The notes below the pieces were generated by a model. That model had not been told where the DNA came from and did no database searches. It worked only from the letters and a program-made list of their open reading frames with translations. The position numbers were made by a program, and so were the translations under genes. From Variovorax paradoxus (GTDB taxonomy: Bacteria; Pseudomonadota; Gammaproteobacteria; Burkholderiales; Burkholderiaceae_C), in the NCBI RefSeq assembly GCF_029919115.1, contig NZ_CP123990.1, forward strand, positions 1,054,001 to 1,118,000: a DNA stretch of 64,000 bases. The letters are read 5' to 3'. Within the stretch, counting starts at the first letter, position 1. Each line of letters begins with the position of its first letter. Below, in pieces: positions 1-9,198 of this stretch.

Positions 1-160
1 TGCCGGAAACGGACGACGCAAAGTTCTCGCGCAGTTCGGTGCGAATGCGCTCCACGCCCAGCAGCAGGAAAGTCGACAGCGCAATAGAGAACACAGTGAG
101 CGCGAGCGTGAAACGGCGGTTCCATGCACTGCGCCAGGCAATGGAAAAAAGAGCGCTCAT
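1..160 (-). CDS. ABC transporter permease, FtsX/MacB-like (partial, N-terminus only)
   Basis: Only the first 53 codons are in the window; the gene continues past the left edge. The visible part begins MSALFSIAWRSAWNRRF and runs into a hydrophobic stretch ending LLLGVERIRTE. This is the usual start of FtsX/DUF214-type permeases: a short amphipathic segment, a first membrane helix, then the beginning of a large periplasmic domain. It lies 10 bases downstream of the ATPase gene, which it presumably partners. Together with the DUF2796 protein upstream it resembles the Zrg metal-linked systems, but this is inferred from gene order. Family is fairly sure, substrate unknown. Confidence 0.8.
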   Translation of the reverse strand, partial: MSALFSIAWRSAWNRRFTLALTVFSIALSTFLLLGVERIRTELRENFASSVSG

Positions 161-170
161 GGGTGGGCCT

Positions 171-926
171 TCATGCGTCCGCCGCCATTGCCGCGGTCGC
201 TGCGCGATTGATGTCGGGCAGCAGCACGTGGCGGGCAAAGCGCTGCGCAATGCGCTGGTCGTGGCTCACGAACACCAGGGCGCTCTGGTGGGTTGCACAG
301 GCCGTGAGCAACACGTCCAGAAAGGCCTCGCGCCGGTCTTCGTCGAGCGCGGAGGTGGGCTCGTCGGCAATCACCACCTCGGGCTGGCCGATGAGTGCAC
401 GTGCCGCTGCCACCCGCTGCTGCTGGCCGACCGAAAGCTGCATGGCCTGGCGCTTCCACAGGTTGCGGTCGAGGCCCATCTGGTCGAGCAGGTGCTCGGC
501 CTCGTCACGTGAGCCGCGCGAGCTGCCGCTGCGCGCGGCCTGCGCTTCGCGCCGCTGCGAGAAGCGGCAGGGCAGCAGCACGTTGTCGAGCACGCTCAGG
601 TACGGCAGCAGGTTGAACTGCTGAAAGATATAGCCCACGTGCGCAACGCGGCAGCGGTCGCGCGCGGCGCCGGAGAGCTGCGACCAGTCGTGCCCCAGCA
701 GCGTCACGCGGCCTTCATCGGCCACCAGCACGCCCGCCAGCAAAGACAGCAGGGTGCTCTTGCCGCAGCCGCTCGGGCCGTGCAGGAACACCAGCTCGCC
801 GGCAGTGATGCGAAAAGCCTCTATATCGATGCAGGGCGTTTTCATGCCCGGCCATGCAAAGCGCAGCGCTTCGGCAGCCAGCACCACGCGCAGCGGCGCC
901 GACTCGGCCTGGGGGGCGGTGCCCAC
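171..926 (-). CDS. ABC transporter ATP-binding protein, LolD/MacB type
   Basis: Cytoplasmic ATPase of an FtsX-type ABC system, 251 aa if started at the GTG at 926. An ATG at 1058 would run 128 bases back into the DUF2796 gene and add Ala/Ser/Arg-rich sequence, so I prefer the GTG, which is preceded by a GGGG-containing ribosome site within the end of the upstream gene. Walker A GPSGCGKST is at about 50-58, the signature LSVGQQQR (LSGGQ variant) at about 164-171, and Walker B VVIADEPT at about 184-191, followed by an H-loop in VFVSHDQ. The gene follows DUF2796 with a 4-base overlap under this start and precedes the permease, so it sits in one operon. The substrate cannot be read from the sequence. 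Confidence 0.88.
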   Translation of the reverse strand: MGTAPQAESAPLRVVLAAEALRFAWPGMKTPCIDIEAFRITAGELVFLHGPSGCGKSTLLSLLAGVLVADEGRVTLLGHDWSQLSGAARDRCRVAHVGYIFQQFNLLPYLSVLDNVLLPCRFSQRREAQAARSGSSRGSRDEAEHLLDQMGLDRNLWKRQAMQLSVGQQQRVAAARALIGQPEVVIADEPTSALDEDRREAFLDVLLTACATHQSALVFVSHDQRIAQRFARHVLLPDINRAATAAMAADA

Positions 927-930
927 AGTT

Positions 931-1515
931 CTACTTGCCCCAGCCAAGGCGCACGGGCTGGCCGGCCTGGGCGCCGGCCGGGCGCTTGAGCTGGCGCTTG
1001 AACTGCCCCTGCGCCGAAGCAATCTGCGAATCGATCTGGCGCGTGCCCTTGAAGGCATTGAACAGGTTCACGTCAATGAACTTTGCCGCGGCCGCATTGG
1101 TGCAGTTGAAGGAAAAGGTGGCGTCCAGGTCTGCATGGCCGGGGGGCTCGTTCGGGTCGGGGTTGCCGAGGCCCAACGCGCTGGAGCGCAGGTCGACCGG
1201 GCCGAGCTTGCAGTTGGCGGCCGGGTCGATGGCAAAGAGCTTGTCGGCCGCGCGCAGCTGGGCAATGGCTTCTTCGGCGGTTTTCTTCTCGGCATCGGTC
1301 TTGGGCGCGCGCTCGAAGCCCACGATGTTGTCGAGCGGCGACTCCATGTCGATCACCACCGTGGGGCCGTCGATGGCCACGTCGAGCTTCATCTGCCCGT
1401 GCACATGCGCATGCTGCTGCTGGGCCTGCGCGGAAACAAAGGGGGCTGCGAACAGTGCTGCAGCAGCGAATGCGAGTCCGGATGAAATGCGTCGTCGAAG
1501 TCGGATGTGCTTCAT
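931..1515 (-). CDS. DUF2796 / ZrgA-like periplasmic protein, His-rich
   Basis: A 194-aa exported protein. Residues 1-31 form a signal peptide with an Arg-rich n-region, a hydrophobic core and cleavage after SAQA. The mature protein begins with the His-rich motif QQQHAHVHGQ and matches the DUF2796 family, whose Vibrio member ZrgA belongs to a zinc-regulated uptake locus. Metal binding, probably zinc, is therefore likely but not proven. Its start codon overlaps the stop of the sulfurtransferase gene (ATGA), so the two are translationally coupled, and the ABC ATPase and permease follow directly. I see no convincing Zur box before it because no promoter gap exists. Confidence 0.8.
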   Translation of the reverse strand: MKHIRLRRRISSGLAFAAAALFAAPFVSAQAQQQHAHVHGQMKLDVAIDGPTVVIDMESPLDNIVGFERAPKTDAEKKTAEEAIAQLRAADKLFAIDPAANCKLGPVDLRSSALGLGNPDPNEPPGHADLDATFSFNCTNAAAAKFIDVNLFNAFKGTRQIDSQIASAQGQFKRQLKRPAGAQAGQPVRLGWGK

Positions 1516-2420
1516 GGTTCAGCGCCTTGCCGGGTCGGCAGCCCCGGCGTGTTGCTCCATTCGCTCCAGCTGCCGGCATAGAGCGCGGTCGTCCCAAGCC
1601 CTGCGATCTGCATTGCAAGCAGGTTGGGCACAGCGCTCACGCCGCTGCCGCATTGGTGGACAACCGTCGCCGGATCGCGTCCCGCAAGCAGTGCTTCGAA
1701 CTCGGCACGCAATTGCGAGGCCGGCTTGAATTTGCCGTCGGGGCCGAGGTTTTCGGCGAAGGGCCGGTTCAGGGCCCCGGGGATGTGACCCGCGATCGGG
1801 TCCAGAGGTTCCACCTCTCCGCGATAACGCGCGGCAGCCCGCGCGTCGATCAGCTGCTGGTCAGGTTGGCCGAGCCGGCCCACCACAGTGTCGGTGGTCA
1901 CAAGCTTTGCAAGCGGCTCCCCCGGCACGAAGTTCGACTGGAAGTGCGCGGGCTCTTCGCGGTCGGTGACTTTGCCGCCCGCGGCCTGCCAGGCTTGCAG
2001 GCCGCCGTCGAGCACCGCCACCGCGTCGTGGCCCATCCACTTGAGCATCCACCACAGGCGGCCGCAGTAGTTGGCTCCGTTGCGGTCGTACACCACCGCC
2101 TGCATCTCGTTGGAAAAACCGACGCTCGAAAGCCAGGCCGCAAACTTTTCTCGGCTCGGCAGCGGGTGGCGGCCGCCCGAGGCAGGCACGCCGTCTTCCT
2201 GTGCCACCACCACGTCGCCGTGCGCGCCGGGCATGCCGTGCTTTGCGCTGAGGTCGGTGTCGAGGTTGGCATACACCGCGCCCGGAATGTGGGCGGCGGC
2301 ATATTGCTGCGCGCCTGCCTCGGGCTTCATGAGGTCGAAGCTGCAGTCGAAAACCATGAGGGGCAGGTCGCCAGCTTGCAGTTGCTGGAGTTGTTCGACG
2401 CTGACGAGGGTTGTGTACAT
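1512..2420 (-). CDS. sseA: 3-mercaptopyruvate sulfurtransferase-type rhodanese
   Basis: A 302-aa enzyme with two tandem rhodanese domains (about 5-150 and 175-300). The catalytic loop in the second domain is CGSGVSA with Cys257, close to the CGSGVTA of mercaptopyruvate sulfurtransferases and unlike the CRKGVTA loop of thiosulfate rhodaneses. It should move sulfur from 3-mercaptopyruvate to thiol or cyanide acceptors. The ATG at 2420 was chosen because the domain homology begins there (YTTLVSVEQL); an upstream in-frame start at 2516 adds unrelated residues inside the exporter gene. It is 37 bases downstream of the EamA gene and overlaps DUF2796 by four bases. Placing it in a metal-protein/ABC unit is unusual. 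Confidence 0.88.
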   Translation of the reverse strand: MYTTLVSVEQLQQLQAGDLPLMVFDCSFDLMKPEAGAQQYAAAHIPGAVYANLDTDLSAKHGMPGAHGDVVVAQEDGVPASGGRHPLPSREKFAAWLSSVGFSNEMQAVVYDRNGANYCGRLWWMLKWMGHDAVAVLDGGLQAWQAAGGKVTDREEPAHFQSNFVPGEPLAKLVTTDTVVGRLGQPDQQLIDARAAARYRGEVEPLDPIAGHIPGALNRPFAENLGPDGKFKPASQLRAEFEALLAGRDPATVVHQCGSGVSAVPNLLAMQIAGLGTTALYAGSWSEWSNTPGLPTRQGAEP

Positions 2421-2457
2421 GGCGGGCTCCTTCGTTGTCGATGAGGTTCGATGCGGT

Positions 2458-3390
2458 TCAGTGTTCTTCTGCCGGCGCCTTGGGCACTGCGCGCTGGCGC
2501 AGCACCGTGGCCGCAATGCCGCTCACGATGATGAGCGCCATGCCGGCCCAGCCGGCGGCGTCGATGCGGTCGTCGAACAGCACCACGCTGTAGAACGCCG
2601 CAAAGACAATGCCGGAATACTGCAGGTTGGCCACCACCAGCGTACCGGCCTGGGTCTTTGCGGTGGCATAGGCGCGCGTCATGCAAAGCTGCCCCAGGGC
2701 GGCCAACAGGCCGATCGGCAACAGCCACAGCGCATGCTGCCACGTCCATGAATTTCCGCCAGAAAACCCGGTGGCGGCGGTGGCAAACGCGCCGGCCACG
2801 GCCGATCCGACCGCGAAATAGAACACCGTGCGCAATTCGGGCTCGCCGATGCGCGACAGCGCCACCACCTGCATGTAGGCGAATGCGGCCGTAAGCCCGG
2901 AAAGCAGACCGAGCAGCCCTGCGAAACCCTGGCTCGCATCCACGCTGGGCTTGAGCATGAGCACCACGCCCACGAATCCCGCCAGCACGGTCAGCGCAAG
3001 GGTGCCCTGCAGCGGCGGCCGCTCCACGCGGCCGTCGCGTCCGGGCACCGGCACCCAGGCCAGCAGCGTGCCGCCGACCAGAAAGGCCGCGATCCACACG
3101 CTGCTCATGTAGTTGAGCGTGACGGCCGTGGCCAGCGGCATGTGCGCAATGGCGTAGAACCATGCGCCGAGCGAGACCACGCCAATGGTGCTGCGCCAGG
3201 CGTGCATGCCCGGATAGCGCGTGGCCAGCGGAACACCGCGGTTGCGCGCCAGCAGCCACAAGAAAACGATGCCGATCAGGCCGCGCCCGAGCACCATCTC
3301 ACCACTGTTGAACCACACCGAAGCCACCTTGACCACCACGCTCATGGTGGCGAACAAGAAGGCGCCGAGCACCATCCAGAGCGCTTGCAC
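2458..3390 (-). CDS. EamA/DMT-family permease
   Basis: A 310-aa inner-membrane protein of the drug/metabolite transporter superfamily, with ten predicted helices in two EamA repeats (about 3-135 and 150-295). Helices such as QALWMVLGAFLFATMSVVVK at the start and the loop YATAKTQAG between later helices are typical. These proteins usually export metabolites or amino acids, but the substrate cannot be deduced. It starts 7 bases after the Rieske oxygenase stop and is followed 37 bases later by the sulfurtransferase, so it should be in the same transcript. Confidence 0.85.
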   Translation of the reverse strand: MQALWMVLGAFLFATMSVVVKVASVWFNSGEMVLGRGLIGIVFLWLLARNRGVPLATRYPGMHAWRSTIGVVSLGAWFYAIAHMPLATAVTLNYMSSVWIAAFLVGGTLLAWVPVPGRDGRVERPPLQGTLALTVLAGFVGVVLMLKPSVDASQGFAGLLGLLSGLTAAFAYMQVVALSRIGEPELRTVFYFAVGSAVAGAFATAATGFSGGNSWTWQHALWLLPIGLLAALGQLCMTRAYATAKTQAGTLVVANLQYSGIVFAAFYSVVLFDDRIDAAGWAGMALIIVSGIAATVLRQRAVPKAPAEEH

Positions 3391-3397
3391 TACGGGC

Positions 3398-4540
3398 TCA
3401 GGCGTTCTGCTGCATTGCGCTGCGGTACCACTCGTGGAACTGCTGCATGCCGTCTTCCATGGGGCTCTGGTAAGGGCCGCTCTCGTCGTCGCCGCGCAGC
3501 ATCAGCGCGCGGCGGCCGGCGTCCATGCGCTCGGCAATCTCGTCGTCTTCCACGCAGGTTTCCATGTAGGCGGCCTGCTGGGCTTCGACGAACTCGCGCT
3601 CGAACGCGACGATTTCCTCGGGGTAGAAGAACTCCACCATGTTGAGCGTCTTGGTGGGGCTCACCGGGTGCAGCGTCGATACCGTGAGCACATGCGGATA
3701 CCACTCGACCATGACGTGCGGGTAGTAGGTGAGCCAGATCGCGCCGTACTTCGGCGGCTTGCCTTCGCGGTACTTGAGCAACTGCTCTTGCCACTTTTGA
3801 TAGATGGGGCTGCCCGCGCGGCCGAGCCGGTTGGCTACGCCCACGGTTTGCACCGAGAAGTTGCGGTTGAACTCCCAGCGCAGGTCGTCGCAGGTGACAA
3901 AGCTGCCAAGGCCCGGGTGGAACGGCCCGACATGGTAGTCCTCAAGGTAGACCTCGATGAAGGTCTTCCAGTTGTAGTTGCACTCGTGCAGTTCGACGCG
4001 GTCGAATGCGTAGCCCGTGAAGTCCAGGTCGGCGCGGGGGCCGAGATCGGCCATATCGGCCGCCACGTCGCGCCCGAGGCCGTTTGCGCCGCGCTCGAAC
4101 AGGAGGCCATTCCACTCGGTGAGCGGGTAGTTGTGCAGATTGAGGCAGGGGTCCTGGTCGAAATGCGGCGCGCCGATCAGCGTGCCCGTGGTGCGCGGGT
4201 CGCTAGCGGCGTAGGTCCAGCGGTGCAGCGGGCAAACGATATTGCCGCCGGTCTGGTTGTCGAGCTGGCCGCGGCCCTGCAGGATGAGCGCCTGCCGGTG
4301 GCGGCACACGTTGGAGATGAGCTCCACCCCCTTGGGCGTGTGCACCAGCGCGCGGCCCTGATGCTCCTGCGGCAGGGTGTGGAAGTCGCCGAGCTCGGGC
4401 ACGGCCAGGCGGTGGCCCACGTAGCGCGGGCCTTGCGCGAACAGCGTTTGCATTTCGCGCGCGTAGAGCGACTCGTCGAAGTACGCGGAAACTGGAAGTT
4501 GGCTCGTGGCCTGCTGCAGTTGAAGACTTAAATCAGACAT
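3398..4540 (-). CDS. Rieske non-heme iron oxygenase, alpha subunit
   Basis: A 380-aa oxygenase subunit. The N-terminal Rieske domain shows Cys79-x-His81 and Cys103-x2-His106 ligands for the [2Fe-2S] cluster, with a longer spacing than usual between pairs. The C-terminal catalytic domain has EDYHVGPFHPG with His203 and His208, which with a later Asp would hold the mononuclear iron. Such enzymes hydroxylate or demethylate aromatic or quaternary-amine substrates; no reductase or ferredoxin gene is adjacent, so it must borrow an electron donor. ATG at 4540 was chosen because residues upstream of MSDLSLQLQQ are basic and low-complexity. It is the first gene of the minus-strand unit. Confidence 0.9.
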   Translation of the reverse strand: MSDLSLQLQQATSQLPVSAYFDESLYAREMQTLFAQGPRYVGHRLAVPELGDFHTLPQEHQGRALVHTPKGVELISNVCRHRQALILQGRGQLDNQTGGNIVCPLHRWTYAASDPRTTGTLIGAPHFDQDPCLNLHNYPLTEWNGLLFERGANGLGRDVAADMADLGPRADLDFTGYAFDRVELHECNYNWKTFIEVYLEDYHVGPFHPGLGSFVTCDDLRWEFNRNFSVQTVGVANRLGRAGSPIYQKWQEQLLKYREGKPPKYGAIWLTYYPHVMVEWYPHVLTVSTLHPVSPTKTLNMVEFFYPEEIVAFEREFVEAQQAAYMETCVEDDEIAERMDAGRRALMLRGDDESGPYQSPMEDGMQQFHEWYRSAMQQNA

Positions 4541-4821
4541 GGAGGACCTGACCAAGCTCCCCACAGGGAGAAAAAGAGAAAAACGGAAGGCGCCGTCTGG
4601 GAAGGCAACGGCCCGAGAGTTGTGCCGGCGCGGCCGGCAGGGGAACACGCGATTGTACCCAAGGGGCCATCGCGGCGCCCGCAGCCTTTTGTATGCCCTT
4701 GCTGCAGATCGCGAAGCGTTCCCGTGGCCGTCGGCGACGCCATGCAACGGCCACAGCGGGGCGAGCGGCGCTCATTCGGTTCCCCGCCCTAAAATGCCCG
4801 ATTTCATACTTGTTCTCCCGC
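4541..4821. other. Divergent intergenic region
   Basis: This 281-base gap separates the minus-strand Rieske operon from xseB and should hold promoters for both. A TAAAAT hexamer at 4790-4795 lies 27 bases before the xseB start and could be its -10, but I find no good -35 at the right distance. No hairpin, tRNA or small conserved frame stands out. Confidence 0.4.
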
Positions 4822-5088
4822 ATGCCCAAGGTTCCTTCTTCCGCCGCCTCCAGCGCGGCGACCTCGCCCGACACCGGACCGCTGCCGGCCAGCTACGAAG
4901 CCGGGCTCCAGGAGTTGGAACAATTGGTTGCAGAGCTCGAATCCGGCCAGCTGCCGCTCGACCAGTTGCTTGGCAGCTACCAGCGCGGCGCCGCGCTGCT
5001 CGCCTTCTGCCGCGAGAAGCTCCAGGCGGTCGAAGACCAGATCAAGGTGCTGGACGCGGGCAGCCTCAAGCCCTGGACCGCCGAATGA
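4822..5088 (+). CDS. xseB: Exodeoxyribonuclease VII small subunit
   Basis: An 88-aa protein with the XseB core: [39 protein letters not shown] is the two-helix bundle of this family (shown here in part: [20 protein letters not shown]). It forms exonuclease VII with XseA, which is not in the window. The ATG at 4822 gives a normal length; the frame is open further upstream but that part is unrelated. The stop overlaps the ispA start (ATGA), an arrangement common in proteobacteria where xseB-ispA-dxs form one operon. Confidence 0.95.
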   Translation: MPKVPSSAASSAATSPDTGPLPASYEAGLQELEQLVAELESGQLPLDQLLGSYQRGAALLAFCREKLQAVEDQIKVLDAGSLKPWTAE

Positions 5089-5999
5089 GCGCCGCCGTGG
5101 CCGATTGGGACGCCGCCCGTCTGGCAGGCTGGAGCGAGCCGCATCTGGCGCGTGTCGAAGCGGCGCTTTCGCGCTGGGTCGGCGTCGATTCACCTGTGCT
5201 GCTTGGCGACGCCATGCGCTATGCCGTGCTCGACGGCGGCAAGCGGCTTCGGCCCTTGCTGGTTCTGGCCGCGAGCGAAGCAGTCGGCGGCAATGCGGCC
5301 GCTGCGCTGCGCGCGGCCTGCGCAACCGAACTCATCCATGCCTATTCGCTGGTGCACGACGACCTGCCGTGCATGGACAACGACGTGCTTCGGCGTGGCA
5401 AGCCCACGGTGCACGTGAAATTCGGCGAAGCCGATGCGCTGCTGGCCGGCGACGCCCTGCAGGCCCTGGCATTCGAACTGCTGACGCCCGAAGGCGACGA
5501 AATTCCCGCATCGATCCAGGCCACGCTGTGCCGGCTGCTGGCACGCGCCGCCGGCAGCCAGGGCATGGCCGGCGGACAGGCCATCGACCTTGCCAGCGTG
5601 GGCCTGGCGCTGAACGAAGCGCAGCTGCGTGAAATGCACCGCCTGAAGACCGGCGCGCTGCTGCAGGGCAGTGTCGAAATGGGTGCGGCCTGCGCGGCCG
5701 GCGTGGCGCCCGCGGCATTGGCGGCGCTGCGCGACTACGGCGCGGCCATCGGCCTGGCGTTCCAGGTGGTCGACGACATCCTCGACGTGACGGCCGATTC
5801 GCAAACCCTCGGCAAGACGGCGGGCAAGGACGCTGCGGCAGACAAGCCCACTTATGTTTCGCTGTGGGGCCTCGACGGTGCGCGCGCGCAGGCAAGGCAG
5901 CTGCTCGCCGAAGCGCTTGCGGCCCTGGAGCGCAGCGGCCTGGCGGACACGGCAGCGCTGCGTGCGCTGGCGCACATGGTCGTCGACCGCGACCGATGA
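5085..5999 (+). CDS. ispA: (2E,6E)-Farnesyl diphosphate synthase
   Basis: A 304-aa short-chain prenyltransferase that condenses dimethylallyl or geranyl diphosphate with isopentenyl diphosphate to give farnesyl diphosphate, precursor for ubiquinone and undecaprenyl chains. The first aspartate-rich motif DDLPCMDND is at 92-100 and the second, DDILD, at 230-234. GGKRLRP at about 51-57 binds isopentenyl diphosphate. It overlaps xseB by four bases upstream and dxs downstream, so translation of the three genes is probably coupled. Confidence 0.96.
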   Translation: MSAAVADWDAARLAGWSEPHLARVEAALSRWVGVDSPVLLGDAMRYAVLDGGKRLRPLLVLAASEAVGGNAAAALRAACATELIHAYSLVHDDLPCMDNDVLRRGKPTVHVKFGEADALLAGDALQALAFELLTPEGDEIPASIQATLCRLLARAAGSQGMAGGQAIDLASVGLALNEAQLREMHRLKTGALLQGSVEMGAACAAGVAPAALAALRDYGAAIGLAFQVVDDILDVTADSQTLGKTAGKDAAADKPTYVSLWGLDGARAQARQLLAEALAALERSGLADTAALRALAHMVVDRDR

Positions 6000-7897
6000 A
6001 CTCTGTTGAACAGATGGACAAGAAGAACCACGACGCTCCCATGGCCCCGCTGCTTCCCACGCTGCACGATCCCTCGCCCATCCGGCAGTTCGACCGGGCC
6101 CAGCTCAAGCAGCTGTCCGACGAAGTGCGCGCCTGCGTGCTCGACAACGTTTCGCGCACCGGCGGGCACCTGAGTTCCAATCTCGGAACGGTGGAGCTCA
6201 CCGTGGCGCTGCACCATGTGTTCAACACGCCGCACGACCGGCTGGTGTGGGACGTGGGCCACCAGACCTATCCGCACAAGATCCTCACGGGCCGGCGCGA
6301 TCGCATGCCCACGCTGCGGCAGATCGGCGGCATCTCGGGCTTCCCGCAGCGTAGCGAGAGCGAATACGACACCTTCGGCACCGCGCATTCGTCCACCAGC
6401 ATCTCGGCCGCGCTGGGCATGGCCATGGCCGCCAAGCAAAAGGGCGAAGACCGCCATGCCGTGGCCATCATCGGCGACGGCGCGCTCACCGCCGGCATGG
6501 CCTTCGAGGCGCTCAACAACGCCGGCGTGTGCGACTGCAAGCTGCTGGTGATCCTGAACGACAACGACATGTCGATCAGCCCGCCGGTCGGCGCGCTCAA
6601 CCGCTACCTTGCGCAGCTGATGAGCGGCAACTTCTACGCCGCCGCCAAGAACGTGGGCAAGAGCGTGCTGCGCGCCGCGCCGCCGCTGTTCGAGCTGGCC
6701 AAGCGCTTCGAGCAGCATGCCAAGGGCATGGTGGTTCCGGCCACGCTGTTCGAGCAGTTCGGCTTCAACTACGTGGGCCCCATCGATGGGCACGACATCG
6801 ATTCGCTGGTGCCCACGCTCGAAAACCTCAAGCACCTGGACGGCCCGCAGTTCCTGCACGTGGTCACCAAGAAGGGGCAGGGCTACAAGCTCGCCGAGGC
6901 CGACCCGGTGGCCTACCACGGGCCGGGCAAGTTCGATCCGCAGGTGGGCCTGGTCAAGTCGGCCGCAGTGGCCAAGCAGACCTTCACGCAGGTCTTCGGC
7001 CAGTGGCTCTGCGACATGGCCGCGCACGACGGCCGCCTGGTGGGCATCACGCCGGCCATGCGCGAAGGTTCGGGGTTGGTCGAGTTCGAACAGCGCTTTC
7101 CCGATCGCTACTACGACGTCGGCATTGCCGAGCAGCATGCCGTAACGTTTGCGGCCGGCTTGGCATGCGAAGGCCTGAAGCCGGTGGTCGCCATCTATTC
7201 GACCTTTCTGCAGCGCGCCTACGACCAGCTGATTCACGACGTCGCAATCCAGAACCTGCCTGTGGTGTTTGCGCTGGACCGGGCGGGCCTCGTGGGTGCC
7301 GACGGCGCCACGCATGCGGGCGCGTACGACATTCCGTTCCTGCGCTGCATTCCCAACATGAGCATTGCGTGCCCGGCCGACGAGCGCGAATGCCGCCAGC
7401 TGCTCTCGAGCGCCTACGAACAGAACCACCCGGTGGCCGTGCGCTATCCGCGCGGATCGGGCGCCGGCGTTACGCCGCACCTGGCGCTCGATTCGCTGCC
7501 GTTCGGCAAGGGCGAAGTACGCCGCGAAGGCAAGCGCATTGCAATCCTTGCATTCGGCACCTTGCTGTACCCGGCGCTCACCGCAGCCGAATCGCTCGAC
7601 GCAACCGTGGTCAACATGCGTTGGGCCAAGCCGCTCGACGTCGACCTGCTGCTGCAGGTGGCAGGCACGCACGACGCCATCGTCACGCTCGAAGAGGGCG
7701 CCGTCATGGGCGGCGCGGGCAGTGCGGTGCTCGAGGCGTTGCAGGCGGCCAACGTTCAGAAGCCTGTGCTCCAGCTGGGGCTGCCGGACCGCTTCATCGA
7801 GCATGGCGATCCGGCCAAGCTGCTCGCGTCCATCGGCCTTGACGCAGCGGGCATCCAAGCCTCGATTGCGCAGCGCTTCGGTTCCGTCGCAGGGTAA
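5996..7897 (+). CDS. dxs: 1-deoxy-D-xylulose-5-phosphate synthase
   Basis: A 633-aa thiamine-diphosphate enzyme that joins pyruvate and glyceraldehyde 3-phosphate, the first and rate-setting step of the methylerythritol phosphate route. Visible motifs are [15 protein letters not shown], the thiamine-diphosphate site [15 protein letters not shown], and the transketolase-like [15 protein letters not shown] with the catalytic Glu. The ATG at 5996 overlaps the ispA stop; later ATGs at 6014 and 6041 ([10 protein letters not shown]) are possible and would give a more typical N-terminus. The pairing with ispA lets both ends of the pathway be expressed together. Confidence 0.96.
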   Translation: MNSVEQMDKKNHDAPMAPLLPTLHDPSPIRQFDRAQLKQLSDEVRACVLDNVSRTGGHLSSNLGTVELTVALHHVFNTPHDRLVWDVGHQTYPHKILTGRRDRMPTLRQIGGISGFPQRSESEYDTFGTAHSSTSISAALGMAMAAKQKGEDRHAVAIIGDGALTAGMAFEALNNAGVCDCKLLVILNDNDMSISPPVGALNRYLAQLMSGNFYAAAKNVGKSVLRAAPPLFELAKRFEQHAKGMVVPATLFEQFGFNYVGPIDGHDIDSLVPTLENLKHLDGPQFLHVVTKKGQGYKLAEADPVAYHGPGKFDPQVGLVKSAAVAKQTFTQVFGQWLCDMAAHDGRLVGITPAMREGSGLVEFEQRFPDRYYDVGIAEQHAVTFAAGLACEGLKPVVAIYSTFLQRAYDQLIHDVAIQNLPVVFALDRAGLVGADGATHAGAYDIPFLRCIPNMSIACPADERECRQLLSSAYEQNHPVAVRYPRGSGAGVTPHLALDSLPFGKGEVRREGKRIAILAFGTLLYPALTAAESLDATVVNMRWAKPLDVDLLLQVAGTHDAIVTLEEGAVMGGAGSAVLEALQAANVQKPVLQLGLPDRFIEHGDPAKLLASIGLDAAGIQASIAQRFGSVAG

Positions 7898-7957
7898 ACC
7901 CCGGCGGGCTGCCTGTAAGCACGTTTTTACAATCGCGGCGACTTACGAAAGTCGTCG

Positions 7958-7986
7958 ACGCGGCCACAAGCCGCGTTTCGTTTTTT
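7958..7986 (+). terminator. Rho-independent terminator after dxs
   Basis: ACGCGGC (7958-7964) pairs with GCCGCGT (7970-7976) around a 5-base loop, followed by TTCGTTTTTT. It lies between dxs and the TRAP binding-protein gene, so it should end the xseB-ispA-dxs transcript. Confidence 0.75.
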
Positions 7987-8009
7987 CCAATGCACTCGGA
8001 GTGAATTCA

Positions 8010-9092
8010 ATGGATCGTCGTTCCCTCATCAAAAACGCCGGCATTGCCGGCGTTCTGGCCGCCGGCATTGCGCCCGCAGTTCATGCGCAAGCCGCCGTCC
8101 GCTGGCGCCTGGCCTCCAGCTTTCCCAAGTCGCTGGACACCATCTACGGCGGCGCTGAAGTGTTTGCCAAGGCGGTCAAGGCCATGTCGGGCGGCAAGTT
8201 CGAAATCTCGGTTCATGCCGGCGGCGAGCTGATGCCTCCCTTCGGCGTGGTGGACGGCGTTCAAAACGGTTCGGTCGAGATGTGCCACACCGTGCCTTAC
8301 TACTTCTACGGCAAGAACCCCGCATTCGCGCTGGGCTCGGCCATTCCGTTCGGCCTGAACTCGCGCCAGATGACCGCGTGGATGATGCACGGCAACGGCC
8401 GCAAGCTCATGAACGAGTTCTACGCCAAGTACAACATGGTGAGCTTCGCCGGCGGCAACACGGGCTGCCAGATGGGCGGCTGGTTCCGCAAGGAAATCAA
8501 GTCCGTGGCGGATTTCAAGGGCATGAAAATGCGCTTGGGCGGCGGCTTGATCGGCGAGGTCATGCAGAAGATGGGCGCCGTGCCGCAAAGCCTGCCGGGC
8601 GGCGAGATCTACCAGGCTCTCGAAAAGGGCACCATTGACGCCGCCGAATGGGTGGGACCGTACGACGACCAGAAGCTCGGCTTCAACAAGGTCGCGCCGT
8701 TCTACTATTACCCGGGGTGGTGGGAAGGCGGTCCGGAAGTGGACTTCTTCATCAACCAGAAGGCCATGGACGGCCTCTCGGCCGAGAACAAGGCCATCGT
8801 GGAAGCCGCCGCTGCCGTGGCATCGTCGGACATGCTTGCCAAGTACGACGCGTTGAACCCCATCGCGCTCAAGCAGCTTGTGGCCGCCAAGACCAAGGTG
8901 CTGCCGTTCTCGCAAGCCATGATGGACGCCGCCTACAAGGCTTCGCTCGAGGTCTATGCCGAGAATGATGCCAAGAGCCCTGAATGGAAGAAGATCTACG
9001 CCGACTTCCGCAGCTTCCAGCGCGACCAGGTGCTCTGGTTCCGTTTTGCGGAATCGCGCTTCGACTCGTTCATGTCCACGCTCAAGCTCTGA
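8010..9092 (+). CDS. TRAP transporter substrate-binding protein, DctP family
   Basis: A 360-aa periplasmic receptor of a tripartite ATP-independent importer. Residues 1-27 (MDRRSLIKNAGIAG... ending VHAQ) form a signal peptide with a twin-arginine-like start. The mature protein carries the DctP fold, including GGELMPPFGVVDGVQNGSVE near the front and PGGEIYQALEKGTIDAAEWV in the middle, which are close to TakP-like alpha-keto acid receptors. The ATG at 8010 has a GGAG-type site upstream (CTCGGAGTG). The two permease genes are on the other strand and converge on it. Confidence 0.92.
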   Translation: MDRRSLIKNAGIAGVLAAGIAPAVHAQAAVRWRLASSFPKSLDTIYGGAEVFAKAVKAMSGGKFEISVHAGGELMPPFGVVDGVQNGSVEMCHTVPYYFYGKNPAFALGSAIPFGLNSRQMTAWMMHGNGRKLMNEFYAKYNMVSFAGGNTGCQMGGWFRKEIKSVADFKGMKMRLGGGLIGEVMQKMGAVPQSLPGGEIYQALEKGTIDAAEWVGPYDDQKLGFNKVAPFYYYPGWWEGGPEVDFFINQKAMDGLSAENKAIVEAAAAVASSDMLAKYDALNPIALKQLVAAKTKVLPFSQAMMDAAYKASLEVYAENDAKSPEWKKIYADFRSFQRDQVLWFRFAESRFDSFMSTLKL

Positions 9093-9113
9093 TCCGGATT
9101 CATTCCGGCCAGC

Positions 9114-9143
9114 AAAAAGCCCCGCGTCGCGGGGCTTTTTTTT
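9114..9143. terminator. Bidirectional terminator between convergent TRAP genes
   Basis: A perfect hairpin, AAAAAGCCCCGCG facing CGCGGGGCTTTTT, followed by more T residues. The A-run on the left and T-run on the right let it stop transcription from both directions, which suits the convergent receptor (plus) and permease (minus) genes. Confidence 0.9.
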
Positions 9144-9198
9144 GCGTCTCCGAAAAGTACGCCGCTGCGACCCGGGGGGCGCAGGGGCTTTCTTCGAA

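Noticed and set aside
171..1058. ATG at 1058 as the start of the ABC ATPase
   Set aside because: It would overlap the DUF2796 gene by 128 bases and add an Arg/Ser/Ala-rich extension without homology; the GTG at 926 fits the family.
5852..7858. Long open frame on the minus strand opposite dxs
   Set aside because: Dxs motifs are intact on the plus strand; the antisense frame is open only because of high G+C codon bias and has low-complexity His/Arg/Val-rich sequence without a recognisable domain.
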